NCBI GenBank assembly: GCA_016931895.1
Contig: JAFGDY010000134.1
Coordinates: 1-34,283, forward strand
Reading direction: 5' to 3'
From: Anaerolineae bacterium
GTDB taxonomy: Bacteria > Chloroflexota > Anaerolineae > 4572-78 > J111
DNA length: 34,283 bases
The notes under the pieces were generated by a model that was not told where the DNA came from, did no database searches, and saw only the letters and a list, made by a program, of their open reading frames with translations. The first letter of the stretch is position 1. Each line of letters begins with the position of its first letter. This document shows, one piece after another, positions 14,944 to 22,498 of the stretch. Position numbers and translations under genes: made by a program.

Positions 14944-15303
14944 CTAGTATCGTTTTGACTCTGTGATGCCATCATAACACGGGGGCGTCAAAAAAGCGTG
15001 AAAAAGAGAACCCTCTTGCGAGTATTGTTTGACCCATTCTACCGTGGTAAGGATGTTCAACTCGAATTCGACCAGGAGACCTGCGACAGATATGGTCGCG
15101 CCCTGGCTTACCCACCCAAAAGGAGACGCAAAGGTTAAAGTTTTTATTCTCCCACTCCTCACTCAAGGTCATTAAGGCCGGGGTTGTATTTACGTTGGTT
15201 TGACCAAAACCCTCTTTAGCAGTACAATCGTAGTGGGTTATCAAATTTGACACCTGGTAAGACCTTTCACCCTTCTCTCCCCCCACCTCCTCCTCCGAGA
15301 TGA
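14944..15303. other. Decayed or non-coding stretch
   Basis: Two overlapping minus-strand open frames (72 and 104 codons) are present, but neither has a ribosome-binding site or recognisable motif. Hydrophobic residues swap between frames, as expected for old, frameshifted coding DNA. I see no RNA gene or clear terminator here. Confidence 0.3.
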
Positions 15304-15443
15304 TGGTTCAACTCTGACTATGCCACACCACATGCCACATATCTGGCTGCCACCTGCCTCGCCTCCCTGACCGGCGACTCCAAGCTAATACCAACTACCT
15401 CACCGATAACGACAGCGTTAATTATCTGCGCCCAAGCAAGTAA
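15304..15443 (+). pseudogene. Frameshifted coding remnant
   Basis: Frame 15304 reads WFNSDYATPHATYLAATCLA and then SLTGDSK. At about 15387 the protein-like reading jumps to another frame, NTNYLTDNDSVNYLRPSK, ending at TAA 15441-15443. Both halves have coding-like composition, so this is probably a gene end broken by a frameshift. The family was not recognised. Confidence 0.35.
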
Positions 15444-15445
15444 CC

Positions 15446-15501
15446 GTAGGGACAGCGCCTTGTGCCTGTCCTCTGGGGCGACCACAAGGATACGCCCCTA
15501 C
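15446..15501. repeat. Double-hairpin dispersed repeat with GTAGGG/CCCTAC ends
   Basis: Ends GTAGGG and CCCTAC are inverted. Inside are two hairpins, GGACAG...CTGTCC and GGGGCG...CGCCCC. Such 'GGGGCGACCACAAGG'-type units are common dispersed repeats in environmental bacterial genomes. It lies just after the broken frame ending at 15443. Confidence 0.6.
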
Positions 15502-15736
15502 CTTACCGGATTAATTTCTAAAAATTCATCAGAAACGCCTGTTTCTATTGAAGCAACAAGCTGTTGTCTCGTTTTGTGATTCCCGGCCCAAGCCCATAAC
15601 GAATTTAGACAACCAACGGATAAAAAAACGAATACTCGGCAGCAGCGAAAAATCCGTTCCCTTCAACAGGCTCAGGACAGGTTCCTCATCAATCCACTAT
15701 AGTGTTGGGGGCGAGGAAAAGAGCCAAAACTATTAG

Positions 15737-15872
15737 GAGTTACGCAGTTGGGCGTTTAAATGTCATTCGAGCGAAGAATGAGCGAGAAATCTCCAAGAAA
15801 CTCGCCTGCAACCGGCCAAATTGGAGATTTCTCTTCGCTTCGCTCATCGAAATGACATGAACTGCGTAACTC
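15737..15872. mobile_element. MITE-like element 1 with 13-bp terminal inverted repeats
   Basis: Terminal repeats GAGTTACGCAGTT (15737-15749) and AACTGCGTAACTC (15860-15872) are perfect inversions. Inside, the left part (TGTCATTCGAGCGAAG, then GAGAAATCTCCAA) is nearly the reverse complement of the right part (TTGGAGATTTCTC to TCGAAATGACA), so the whole 136-base element can fold into one long hairpin. It has no coding capacity. It lies directly upstream of the propeller gene, whose ribosome-binding site starts about 17 bases beyond it. The terminal sequence recurs at 17284-17400. Confidence 0.7.
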
Positions 15873-15903
15873 ATAACTATATTAGCCATAGGAGAACCAA
15901 ACC

Positions 15904-17187
15904 ATGAAACATTTCAAAAAAGTAAGCCAATTTGGTCTGAGTATAACCCTGGCCGGCCTGCTGTTGCTGCTGCTGGTCACCAGCCTCTGGGCCGCAAGCT
16001 TTTCCTTGACCCGCGTCACCACCGCTTCGCCCAGTGGCCGGTTCAGCGAGTACCCCAGTATCAACAGTGATGGCCGCAAAATCGCCTTTGACAGTACTGC
16101 CGACTTCCTGGGCCAGGGCATTCCTGCGGGTCAATACGAAATCTGGCTGTACGACACGGCCACCATGACCCTCACCCGCGTCACCACCGCTTCGCCCAGT
16201 GGCCGGTTCAGCCGGCACCCCAGTATCAACAGCGATGGCAGCAAAATCGCCTTTATGAGTAACGCCGACTTCCTGGGCCAGGGCATTCCTCAGTGGCAAT
16301 ACGAAATCTGGCTGTACGACATGGCCACGATGACCGTCACCCGCGTCACCACCGCTTCGCCCAGTGGCCGGGCCAGCCGGCACCCCAGTATCAACAGCGA
16401 TGGCAGCAAAATCGCCTTTATGAGTAACGCCGACTTCCTGGGCCAGAGCATTCCTGATAATCAAGACGAAATCTGGCTGTACGACACGGCCACGATGACC
16501 GTCACCCGCGTCACCACCGGCGCGGTGGGCCGGGCCAGCCAGGCCCCCAGTATCAACAGCGCCGGCAGCAAAATCGCCTTTCAAAGTACCGCTGACTTGC
16601 TGGGCCAGGGGATTGCTGGTCCAGACGAAATCTGGCTGTACGACACGGCCACGATGACCGTCACCCGCGTCACCACCGGCGCGGTGGACCGGTACAGCGA
16701 GTACCCCAGTATCAACAGCGATGGCAGCAAAATCGCCTTTATGAGTAACGCCGACTTCCTGGGCCAGGGCATTCCTCAGTGGCAAGACGAAATCTGGCTG
16801 TACGACACGGCCACCATAACCCTCACCCGCGTCACCACCGGCGCGGTGGGCCGGGAAAGCGAGTACCCCAGTATCAACAGTGATGGCCGCAAAATCGCCT
16901 TTGTCAGTGACGCCGACTTCCTGGGCCAGAGCATTCCTGATAATCAAGACGAAATCTGGCTGTACGACACGGCCACCATGACCGTCACTCGCGTCACCAC
17001 GAGTGGTACTGGCCGGGACAGCGACTACCCCAGTATCAACAGTGATGGCCGCAAAATCGCCTTTCACAGTGATGCCGACTTCCTGGGCCAGGGCATTCCT
17101 GATAATCAATACGAAATCTGGCTGGCGGCCGGCGCGAGCAGCGTTAAGACCTACTTGCCCCTGATCCTCAAGAATTCGTCGCCGTAA
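15904..17187 (+). CDS. Secreted seven-repeat TolB/PD40-like beta-propeller protein
   Basis: A 427-residue exported protein. Residues 1-31 are a signal peptide (hydrophobic core GLSITLAGLLLLLLVTSLWA). Seven repeats of about 53-55 residues follow, each built as PSINSDG-KIAF-S-ADFLGQGIP, then EIWLYDTATMTVTRVTT, which is the WD40-like PD40/TolB blade. Seven blades would close one propeller. The repeats are nearly identical in DNA, so they expanded recently or are being homogenised. The C-terminus ends VKTYLPLILKNSSP, a YLPLxLKN tail that I associate with exported Chloroflexota proteins. AGGAG lies 9 bases upstream of the ATG. The gene is flanked on both sides by elements sharing TTACGCAGT termini. 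The ligand or enzyme role is unknown; no catalytic residues are evident. Confidence 0.85.
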   Translation: MKHFKKVSQFGLSITLAGLLLLLLVTSLWAASFSLTRVTTASPSGRFSEYPSINSDGRKIAFDSTADFLGQGIPAGQYEIWLYDTATMTLTRVTTASPSGRFSRHPSINSDGSKIAFMSNADFLGQGIPQWQYEIWLYDMATMTVTRVTTASPSGRASRHPSINSDGSKIAFMSNADFLGQSIPDNQDEIWLYDTATMTVTRVTTGAVGRASQAPSINSAGSKIAFQSTADLLGQGIAGPDEIWLYDTATMTVTRVTTGAVDRYSEYPSINSDGSKIAFMSNADFLGQGIPQWQDEIWLYDTATITLTRVTTGAVGRESEYPSINSDGRKIAFVSDADFLGQSIPDNQDEIWLYDTATMTVTRVTTSGTGRDSDYPSINSDGRKIAFHSDADFLGQGIPDNQYEIWLAAGASSVKTYLPLILKNSSP

Positions 17188-17212
17188 GCCGGTAGTTGAT
17201 CCATAAAAAAGA

Positions 17213-17263
17213 CCCAAAGGGGGGCGTCATCAATGTAGCTGAACCCCTTTGGGGCTTTGTTTG
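17213..17263 (+). terminator. Probable terminator of the propeller gene
   Basis: CCCAAAGGGG (17213-17222) and CCCCTTTGGG (17244-17253) form a 10-bp stem with a 21-base loop, followed by GCTTTGTTT. The T-run is interrupted, so termination may be partial. It lies 25 bases after the stop codon. Confidence 0.6.
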
Positions 17264-17283
17264 GTGGAGTTTGGAGGAGTAGC

Positions 17284-17400
17284 AGTTACGCAGTGGGGGA
17301 ATTATTAGCCCTCCCTAAATCCCTCCCAAAGGGAGGGACTTACCTAGTTCTCCCCCCGTTGGGGGGAGCTAGAGGGGGGCCATGCGTGTCAACTGCGTAA
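17284..17400. mobile_element. MITE-like element 2 with hairpin array
   Basis: Inverted ends TTACGCAGT (17286-17294) and ACTGCGTAA (17392-17400) match the termini of the element at 15737-15872. The interior is different: two perfect short hairpins with 3-base loops, CCCTCCC-AAA-GGGAGGG (17321-17337) and CTCCCCCC-GTT-GGGGGGAG (17350-17368). These are enclosed by a weaker pairing between GCCCTCCCT and AGAGGGGGGC. There is no coding capacity. Confidence 0.6.
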
Positions 17401-17429
17401 GGAGTCTAAGTTAAAGCCAAAAAATTGGT

Positions 17430-20400
17430 CTACTCAGCCGGCTCGCTGAACCCGGGTAACAAAGGGTCGTCAACAACAGTCTGCCCATATCGCCCCGCCG
17501 CCGCTGTTAAATCATAAATGTCTACCAGGCCATCGCCGTTCACGTCGGCGGTGTAATCGGCGCTGTTGTAGCGGGCGGCGATGAAGGTCAGGTCAAAGAT
17601 GTCCACCAGGCCGTCGGCAGTAGCGTCACCCTGGGATAAGGCTTGGCGGGAGAAGAGGTCAAGGCTGAAGCCGCCATCATCCGCTGCGCCTGAAGCCGGG
17701 AAAACGCCGGGGCACTGGTTGGCGTGGTCGCCAATTACGGTGACCGTGCCGGGGTTGGCGCCGCTGGTAACGTACACCCGGTCGGTGGTGCGGTCAACGG
17801 CAATGCCTTCGGAGGGGTTCTCACTGACGTTTTGGGGCAAGGGTACATGGAAATAGCTGGACCAGCCCTTGGGAATGAAGAGGGCTTGATTTAATTCGCT
17901 GCCGTCGGCGGTGGAGGTGGTGGCCCAGATGTGGCCGCCGTCGTAGCCGGGGCCAATATCGGGGTTAACGGCAATGGCCCGCAAGGGCAGGGGGCGATGG
18001 CGATTGTAGCCGCGCTGGAACGCGGCCCAACCCAAGAATTGGTCAGGGGCGCCGTGCAGCGTGCCAATCGCTACAATACGATTGGTGGCCACCGTGGCCA
18101 CGTAGACCAAACTGCGCGTTTCATCCACGGCAATGCCGTAAGGCGGGCCGCTATCCCAAAGAGGAACCACGCTATTAATTGAGGTTCCTTTGATGACAGT
18201 GACCGAGTTATTACCGGAATTGGCCACGTACACTTTGCCGGTAACGGGCGAAGCGTCCAGGTGGAAGGGCCGGTTGAAATTGCCGGTGAGCGTGGTTTCC
18301 ACGGTACGAGAGGCAACATTGATAACCGAAACCGAGTTGTCCAGGCTGTTGGCCACGTAGAGGTAGCCGTAGATGGGGTCAAAAACAACGTCCCATGGCC
18401 CGTTGCCCACGTCAACGGGGGAGAGAACGTTGAAACTGGTTGCGTCGGTGTTGATCTCGATGGGCGTCACCTGATCGCTATCATAATTAGTCACCCAGAG
18501 CATGTGGTGCAGCCCGTCATAAGCAATGCCGTTAGCGGCGTTAACATCGGCAATGGTGGCAATGGTAGCGAGGGTATTGGTATCAAACACCGAAACGCTG
18601 TTGCTGCCATAATTGGCCACGTAGGCTCGCTGTTTAGCGGCGTCCAGGGCAATACCGCGCGGAGTCTGGCCCACCGTGACCGTGCCCAAGGTGGTGGGGG
18701 CGCAATCGTGCGCCGGGAGCGGGACAGGGGTGGGGGTTGGCTCCGGTTCCGGCTCGTAGCTGCCGATGGCCAGTTTGCTGACAAAAACATCCTTAAAACC
18801 TTCTAAAGTGGTATCAAAAGCGCCCTCGGAAATAGGGAAATCTGTGGAACTGGTGGGGCCGGTGAGGTAGGCGTTACCGCCGGTATCCACATCAAGACCG
18901 TAAGCCTGGTCGTAACCTTCAGCCGTGCCCAGATAGGTAGAGTAGGCCAGGCCGGCGCCGTCGGCCGTTAACTTGGTCACAAAAATATCGGGCGGGGGGA
19001 ACATTTCCTCCGCCGCATCAAAAACGGGATCAAAGGCAGTGGGCGTGGTGGGAAATTCGCCGGAAGCGGTTTCGCCGGTTACATAAATGGCGCCGGTGCT
19101 GCCCAAAGCCAGGGCGTGGCCAATGTCCTCGCCGCTGCCGCCCAGGTAGGTGGCAAAGACCACGTTATTGCCTTCAGGATTCAGCTTGGCCACAAAGGCG
19201 TCGCCCTCGTACTCTTCCACCTCGCTGTTGTAATCGGGGTCAAACGCGCCAGGCGTGACCGGAAAGTCAGGAGAGCGGGTATTGCCGGTGAGATAAACAT
19301 TGCCCAGCCCGTCCACCACAATGTCTTCGGCGTACTCGGTTTCAGTGCCGCCCAGGTAGGTGGAGTAGACCAGGTCGCTGCCGGTGGGGTTCAATTTAAA
19401 AACAAAGATCTCCTGGTCATCGTAAGTGGTATCCAGCGCGCCGGGCGTTGTCGGGAAGTCGGTAGAATGAGTGTAGCCCGACACGTAGGCGTTGCCGCTT
19501 TCATCTACCACCACGCCGGCAAAGGAGTAGTCGGCATCGTTGCCGCCCACAAAGGTGCCGTAGAGCAGGTCGCTGGCCTCGGGATTTAGTTTGACCACGA
19601 ACACGTCGTACCAGTTGTCAATCTCGGTATCATAAGCGCCGGGGGTGGTGGGAAAATCGGGCGACGGGGTGAAGCCGGTAACGTAGGCATTACCGGCGCC
19701 GTCCACGTCAATGCCCCAACAGAACTCGTTATCTATGCCGCCCAGATAGGTGGCAAAAAGTAAGGCCGTGCCGGTGGGGTTGAACTTGGCGGCAAAGGCG
19801 TCGGCTTCGCCATCCAGGTTGGTATCAAAGGCGCTGGCCGAAGTAGGAAAATCTGGGGAGGTGGTATAACCGGCCAGGTAGGCGTTGCCGGCCTCATCAA
19901 TAACAAGGTCGGTGGCTGTGTCGTAGTCTGTTCCGCCCAGGAAGGTGGCGTAAATCAGGTCACTGCCGTCGGGGTTGAATTTGGCCACAAAGGCATCGCT
20001 AAAAACGCCTTCGATGGTGGTGTCAAACGCGCCAGGGGTGGTGGGAAAGTCATTATAGGCCTGACCCGTAACGTAGGCGTGGCCGGTCGCATCAACCGCA
20101 AGGCCCCGGCTGCTATCCAGTTCGCCTGCGCCGCCCAAAAAAGTGCTATAAACCAGGTCCGCTGCGCCGGCAATTTGAGCCAGGGAGTCAGAGGGCAGGG
20201 AAGCCGCAGCGAATGGCTGCCGCACCAGGTTGCCCTCAACCTCCGGCAACAAGTCAGGGCCGGCGGTTGGCAAGTCGGGTGATTCAACTTGGAACAGCGG
20301 CAGGGTGAATTCGTCCAGGGCGGTGGTCAAGCGCAAATGGCCGGTTTCAGCCACGACCAATGTTTCTGCGCCTTCAACCTGCAAGGAAATGTCTTCCAGG

Positions 20401-20987
20401 GAGATTATGTTTTGGGCGTTCGGCTCGTTTTGCGCCACAGCAATGTCTTTTCTCACCAAGCGTTTGACCAATTGCCCGTTTTGGCCGGTTAGTTCCAGGT
20501 CAATCCCCGGATAGAGGTCTACATAACGCACACCGCCCCAAACCGGAACATTGGTTTGCCAGCCCGCCGGGTTGCTGCCCCTGAAGTAGGAGATTTGGGC
20601 ATCGAGGCGATGGAAGGGTTCTATTCTAGGGTGAGGGTTAGCGTTGACAAAGCTCAGTTTAAGATTGACCCCAGGACGTGATTCGTTGGCCAGCAAGGCG
20701 CCGACGGGGTCTGGATTCATTACTTCTTCCACTTCAGCCGGTGAATCTTTAATGAAGGTGAACCAGAGCGCGTTTTCGGCCAGGCAAAGGGGGGTGGGGC
20801 CGCCGTAAACCCGAAATTGTGTCGCCTGGTCAAATTGGCCCACGTTTTCAACAAACAGTAAGGATTGGTCTGCTTGGGCCAGAACCGGCTGCCCAGAATA
20901 TCCTGGCCAGGTAGTCAAGATAAGGGCCAACATTATCAAAACAATCATCTGACCAATTTGCCTATAAGTTTTGCCGTACAACTTCAT
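17430..20987 (-). CDS. Secreted two-propeller protein (SBBP and YVTN repeats) with C-terminal dockerin
   Basis: A 1185-residue exported protein. A signal peptide (about 1-38, ending VLAQA) precedes a DUF7948-type N-terminal domain (LLFVENVGQFDQATQFRVYG). Seven SBBP repeats follow, each with a YSTFLGG-type strand and GNAYVTGxTxSxDFPTTPGAFD. After a Pro/Thr linker (EPEPEPTPTPVPLPAH) come YVTN-type repeats (RGIALDAAKQRAYVANYGSN and similar), a second propeller. The last 80 residues hold two dockerin-like calcium loops (DATADGLVDIFDLTFIAARY and DVNGDGLVDIYDLTAAAGRY). Dockerins bind cohesins, so the protein may dock onto a surface scaffold; no cohesin gene is in the window. The start has no strong ribosome-binding site beyond GAGGGG about 6 bases upstream. 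A structured leader precedes it. Confidence 0.88.
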   Translation of the reverse strand: MKLYGKTYRQIGQMIVLIMLALILTTWPGYSGQPVLAQADQSLLFVENVGQFDQATQFRVYGGPTPLCLAENALWFTFIKDSPAEVEEVMNPDPVGALLANESRPGVNLKLSFVNANPHPRIEPFHRLDAQISYFRGSNPAGWQTNVPVWGGVRYVDLYPGIDLELTGQNGQLVKRLVRKDIAVAQNEPNAQNIISLEDISLQVEGAETLVVAETGHLRLTTALDEFTLPLFQVESPDLPTAGPDLLPEVEGNLVRQPFAAASLPSDSLAQIAGAADLVYSTFLGGAGELDSSRGLAVDATGHAYVTGQAYNDFPTTPGAFDTTIEGVFSDAFVAKFNPDGSDLIYATFLGGTDYDTATDLVIDEAGNAYLAGYTTSPDFPTSASAFDTNLDGEADAFAAKFNPTGTALLFATYLGGIDNEFCWGIDVDGAGNAYVTGFTPSPDFPTTPGAYDTEIDNWYDVFVVKLNPEASDLLYGTFVGGNDADYSFAGVVVDESGNAYVSGYTHSTDFPTTPGALDTTYDDQEIFVFKLNPTGSDLVYSTYLGGTETEYAEDIVVDGLGNVYLTGNTRSPDFPVTPGAFDPDYNSEVEEYEGDAFVAKLNPEGNNVVFATYLGGSGEDIGHALALGSTGAIYVTGETASGEFPTTPTAFDPVFDAAEEMFPPPDIFVTKLTADGAGLAYSTYLGTAEGYDQAYGLDVDTGGNAYLTGPTSSTDFPISEGAFDTTLEGFKDVFVSKLAIGSYEPEPEPTPTPVPLPAHDCAPTTLGTVTVGQTPRGIALDAAKQRAYVANYGSNSVSVFDTNTLATIATIADVNAANGIAYDGLHHMLWVTNYDSDQVTPIEINTDATSFNVLSPVDVGNGPWDVVFDPIYGYLYVANSLDNSVSVINVASRTVETTLTGNFNRPFHLDASPVTGKVYVANSGNNSVTVIKGTSINSVVPLWDSGPPYGIAVDETRSLVYVATVATNRIVAIGTLHGAPDQFLGWAAFQRGYNRHRPLPLRAIAVNPDIGPGYDGGHIWATTSTADGSELNQALFIPKGWSSYFHVPLPQNVSENPSEGIAVDRTTDRVYVTSGANPGTVTVIGDHANQCPGVFPASGAADDGGFSLDLFSRQALSQGDATADGLVDIFDLTFIAARYNSADYTADVNGDGLVDIYDLTAAAGRYGQTVVDDPLLPGFSEPAE

Positions 20988-21021
20988 TTTTACCCCTCTT
21001 TCTTTCCCCTCTAACTGAGAA

Positions 21022-21055
21022 CAAAAAGAGCCAGACCTTCGGGGACTCTGGCTCT
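21022..21055 (-). terminator. Intrinsic terminator on the minus strand
   Basis: On the minus strand AGAGCCAGA, an 11-base loop and TCTGGCTCT form a perfect 9-bp stem followed directly by TTTTT. It ends about 36 bases before the dockerin-protein start, downstream of a promoter for that gene, so it may act as an attenuator. It could also be the distal terminator of the LysM gene, whose stop is about 240 bases upstream. Confidence 0.75.
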
Positions 21056-21233
21056 ATGGATGATTGAAAATAACAACAGGCAAAACAGGGCCAGCGAAGG
21101 GCCAAGCAGCGCTTTCCTTCTGACTAACCTCTCCAGGATACAATAAAGAGAATAGTCCGACCAATAACATATTTCACCTGCTGCGGATTAATTTTTAAGG
21201 AACAAACTGAATCCCGGCCATTTTGGCCTGACA
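21056..21233 (-). ncRNA. Candidate structured leader RNA upstream of the dockerin protein
   Basis: Between a promoter (21240-21268) and the terminator there are about 180 transcribed bases with several stems on the minus strand. One is GACTA...TAGTC enclosing TCTC...GAGA (plus 21122-21157). GCAGC...GCTGC (plus 21106-21184) surrounds it, and GGCC stems are also present. No motif of a riboswitch class I know (c-di-GMP-I/II, cobalamin, TPP, fluoride, guanidine) was found. Promoter plus stems plus terminator just before a start codon is the usual layout of an attenuated leader. Confidence 0.4.
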
Positions 21234-21239
21234 CACCTT

Positions 21240-21268
21240 ATCATAGCACAAAGCAGGCCGATTTTCAA
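21240..21268 (-). promoter_or_regulatory. Promoter upstream of the dockerin protein
   Basis: On the minus strand TTGAAA (plus 21263-21268), a 17-base spacer and TATGAT (plus 21240-21245) match the sigma-70 consensus at 10 of 12 positions. Transcription would start near 21233, giving a leader of about 245 bases. Confidence 0.65.
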
Positions 21269-21292
21269 TAGGCTTAACGGGGGATATTGTAG

Positions 21293-22366
21293 CTACCGCC
21301 CGCGCCACCAATCTTTGCGGGTGCGGGGATCCATGAACCGGCCAGTGTCGCGGATAGCCACGCGAATTTCATTATCGCGGGCGCGACCAAACGCCTGACC
21401 CGCGCGGAGGGCCGGGAGATGGCGGCGTCCGGCGGCATTCATCCGCTCGTACAGAGCCAGCAAATCAGGCTCGGTACAAACTCCTTCAACGTGGATGGTG
21501 TAACCCGAAACCACGCTGTCTTCGCCCGTATATTTGAGAGTGAGACGCTCCGGGTCGGCGTATAACACCATAACGGCGTAACCCTGGCCGATGCTATAGC
21601 CCGCTTCCGGCACGTGGATGGTTTCTCCCCGTTCAACCTGGAGACCCAACAACGTCACCTCAAAATCGGTGATTGGCCCGCCGCGCGAGTTTTTGCCCCA
21701 ATTCCAATGATTGACGCGATAAACGTTGGCAATAACGCCGGCCCGTTTATCGGCAAAGAGACCGGGCAGTTGGGGGGCGCGGGAGTCGGTGGGGCCGGAC
21801 ATGTCAATCAGCCCCAGGCGGGCGGTGGTGGGACTGTAGCCGCGCAGGGCCAGGTTGATGTCGCCGTGTTGGGCGGCGGGGCGGTCGGTGGGTGAGCCGA
21901 CAATGGGGATGGCGCCGTAAGTTTCACCGGGGATAGGCGCGCAGGGGTCAATTTGCGGCGTAGGTGGTTGTGGGGTTGGGATTGGGGTTGGCGGCGGTGG
22001 CGTTGGAGCCGGTATTGGCGATGGAGCGGGGGTAGGAGTTGGCGAGGCAGGAGGGGTAACGCCGGCAATCGCCGGGATGAGCAGAACCTGCCCCACCCAA
22101 ATCATGCCGGGGCTTACCAGCCGGTTGGCCTGCTGAATAAGGGGATATTTATGAGCGTCGTCGTAAAATTGGCGGGCAATCTTGGCCAGGGTATCGCCGC
22201 GCTGCACGGTGTAGGTTAAAAATCCACCGGCGGCGCCACTGCGGGCGTAAGCCACAATTAGGTTGGCCAGGATTTGCTCCAGGGGTTTGCCCTCGTTTTG
22301 AGCGCGCCGCAACGCAGCCTGATAGATAGCATCGTCCAAATCAACAGCAAAGTTTCGCGCGGGCAT
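21293..22366 (-). CDS. LysM protein with ribbon-helix-helix-like N-terminus
   Basis: A 357-residue protein. The first 45 residues (MPARNFAVDLDDAIYQAALR, then RAQNEGKPLEQILANLIVAYAR) look like a ribbon-helix-helix segment, one strand followed by two helices. A LysM domain follows (about 50-97: YTVQRGDTLAKIARQFYDD, then PLIQQANRLVSPGMIWVGQVLLIP), normally a peptidoglycan binder. Next is a 50-residue Pro/Thr linker and a 200-residue C-terminal domain with no recognised motif (LALRGYSPTTARLGLIDMSG and similar). No signal peptide is visible, so how the LysM domain would meet the cell wall is unclear. ATG 22364-22366 follows AGGAGG by 6 bases, which settles the start over the upstream 13-residue extension. 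Confidence 0.75.
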   Translation of the reverse strand: MPARNFAVDLDDAIYQAALRRAQNEGKPLEQILANLIVAYARSGAAGGFLTYTVQRGDTLAKIARQFYDDAHKYPLIQQANRLVSPGMIWVGQVLLIPAIAGVTPPASPTPTPAPSPIPAPTPPPPTPIPTPQPPTPQIDPCAPIPGETYGAIPIVGSPTDRPAAQHGDINLALRGYSPTTARLGLIDMSGPTDSRAPQLPGLFADKRAGVIANVYRVNHWNWGKNSRGGPITDFEVTLLGLQVERGETIHVPEAGYSIGQGYAVMVLYADPERLTLKYTGEDSVVSGYTIHVEGVCTEPDLLALYERMNAAGRRHLPALRAGQAFGRARDNEIRVAIRDTGRFMDPRTRKDWWRGR

Positions 22367-22498
22367 GAGGTTCCTCCTCTTTGGTGGATGAGTATCACGG
22401 CTCATTAATATCCTTTCGTTTAATCAAAACGCAGCCTGATTATAATGAAACCACAGCCCAAAGCAAACTGACCAACTCGCAGAATGGAGTTTACACCA

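Noticed and set aside
14944-15286. Two overlapping minus-strand frames of 72 and 104 codons
   Set aside because: No ribosome-binding site, motif or supporting context; they may be decayed coding DNA but cannot be called as genes.
15877-17217. 446-codon minus-strand open frame antisense to the propeller gene
   Set aside because: It exists because the plus-strand repeats are nearly identical, so an open antisense frame is copied seven times. It has no ribosome-binding site, and its repeats mirror the plus-strand blades.
20987-21268. c-di-GMP-I riboswitch for the secreted dockerin protein
   Set aside because: Suggested by the adhesin-like target, but the conserved GEMM core sequences were not found in the leader.
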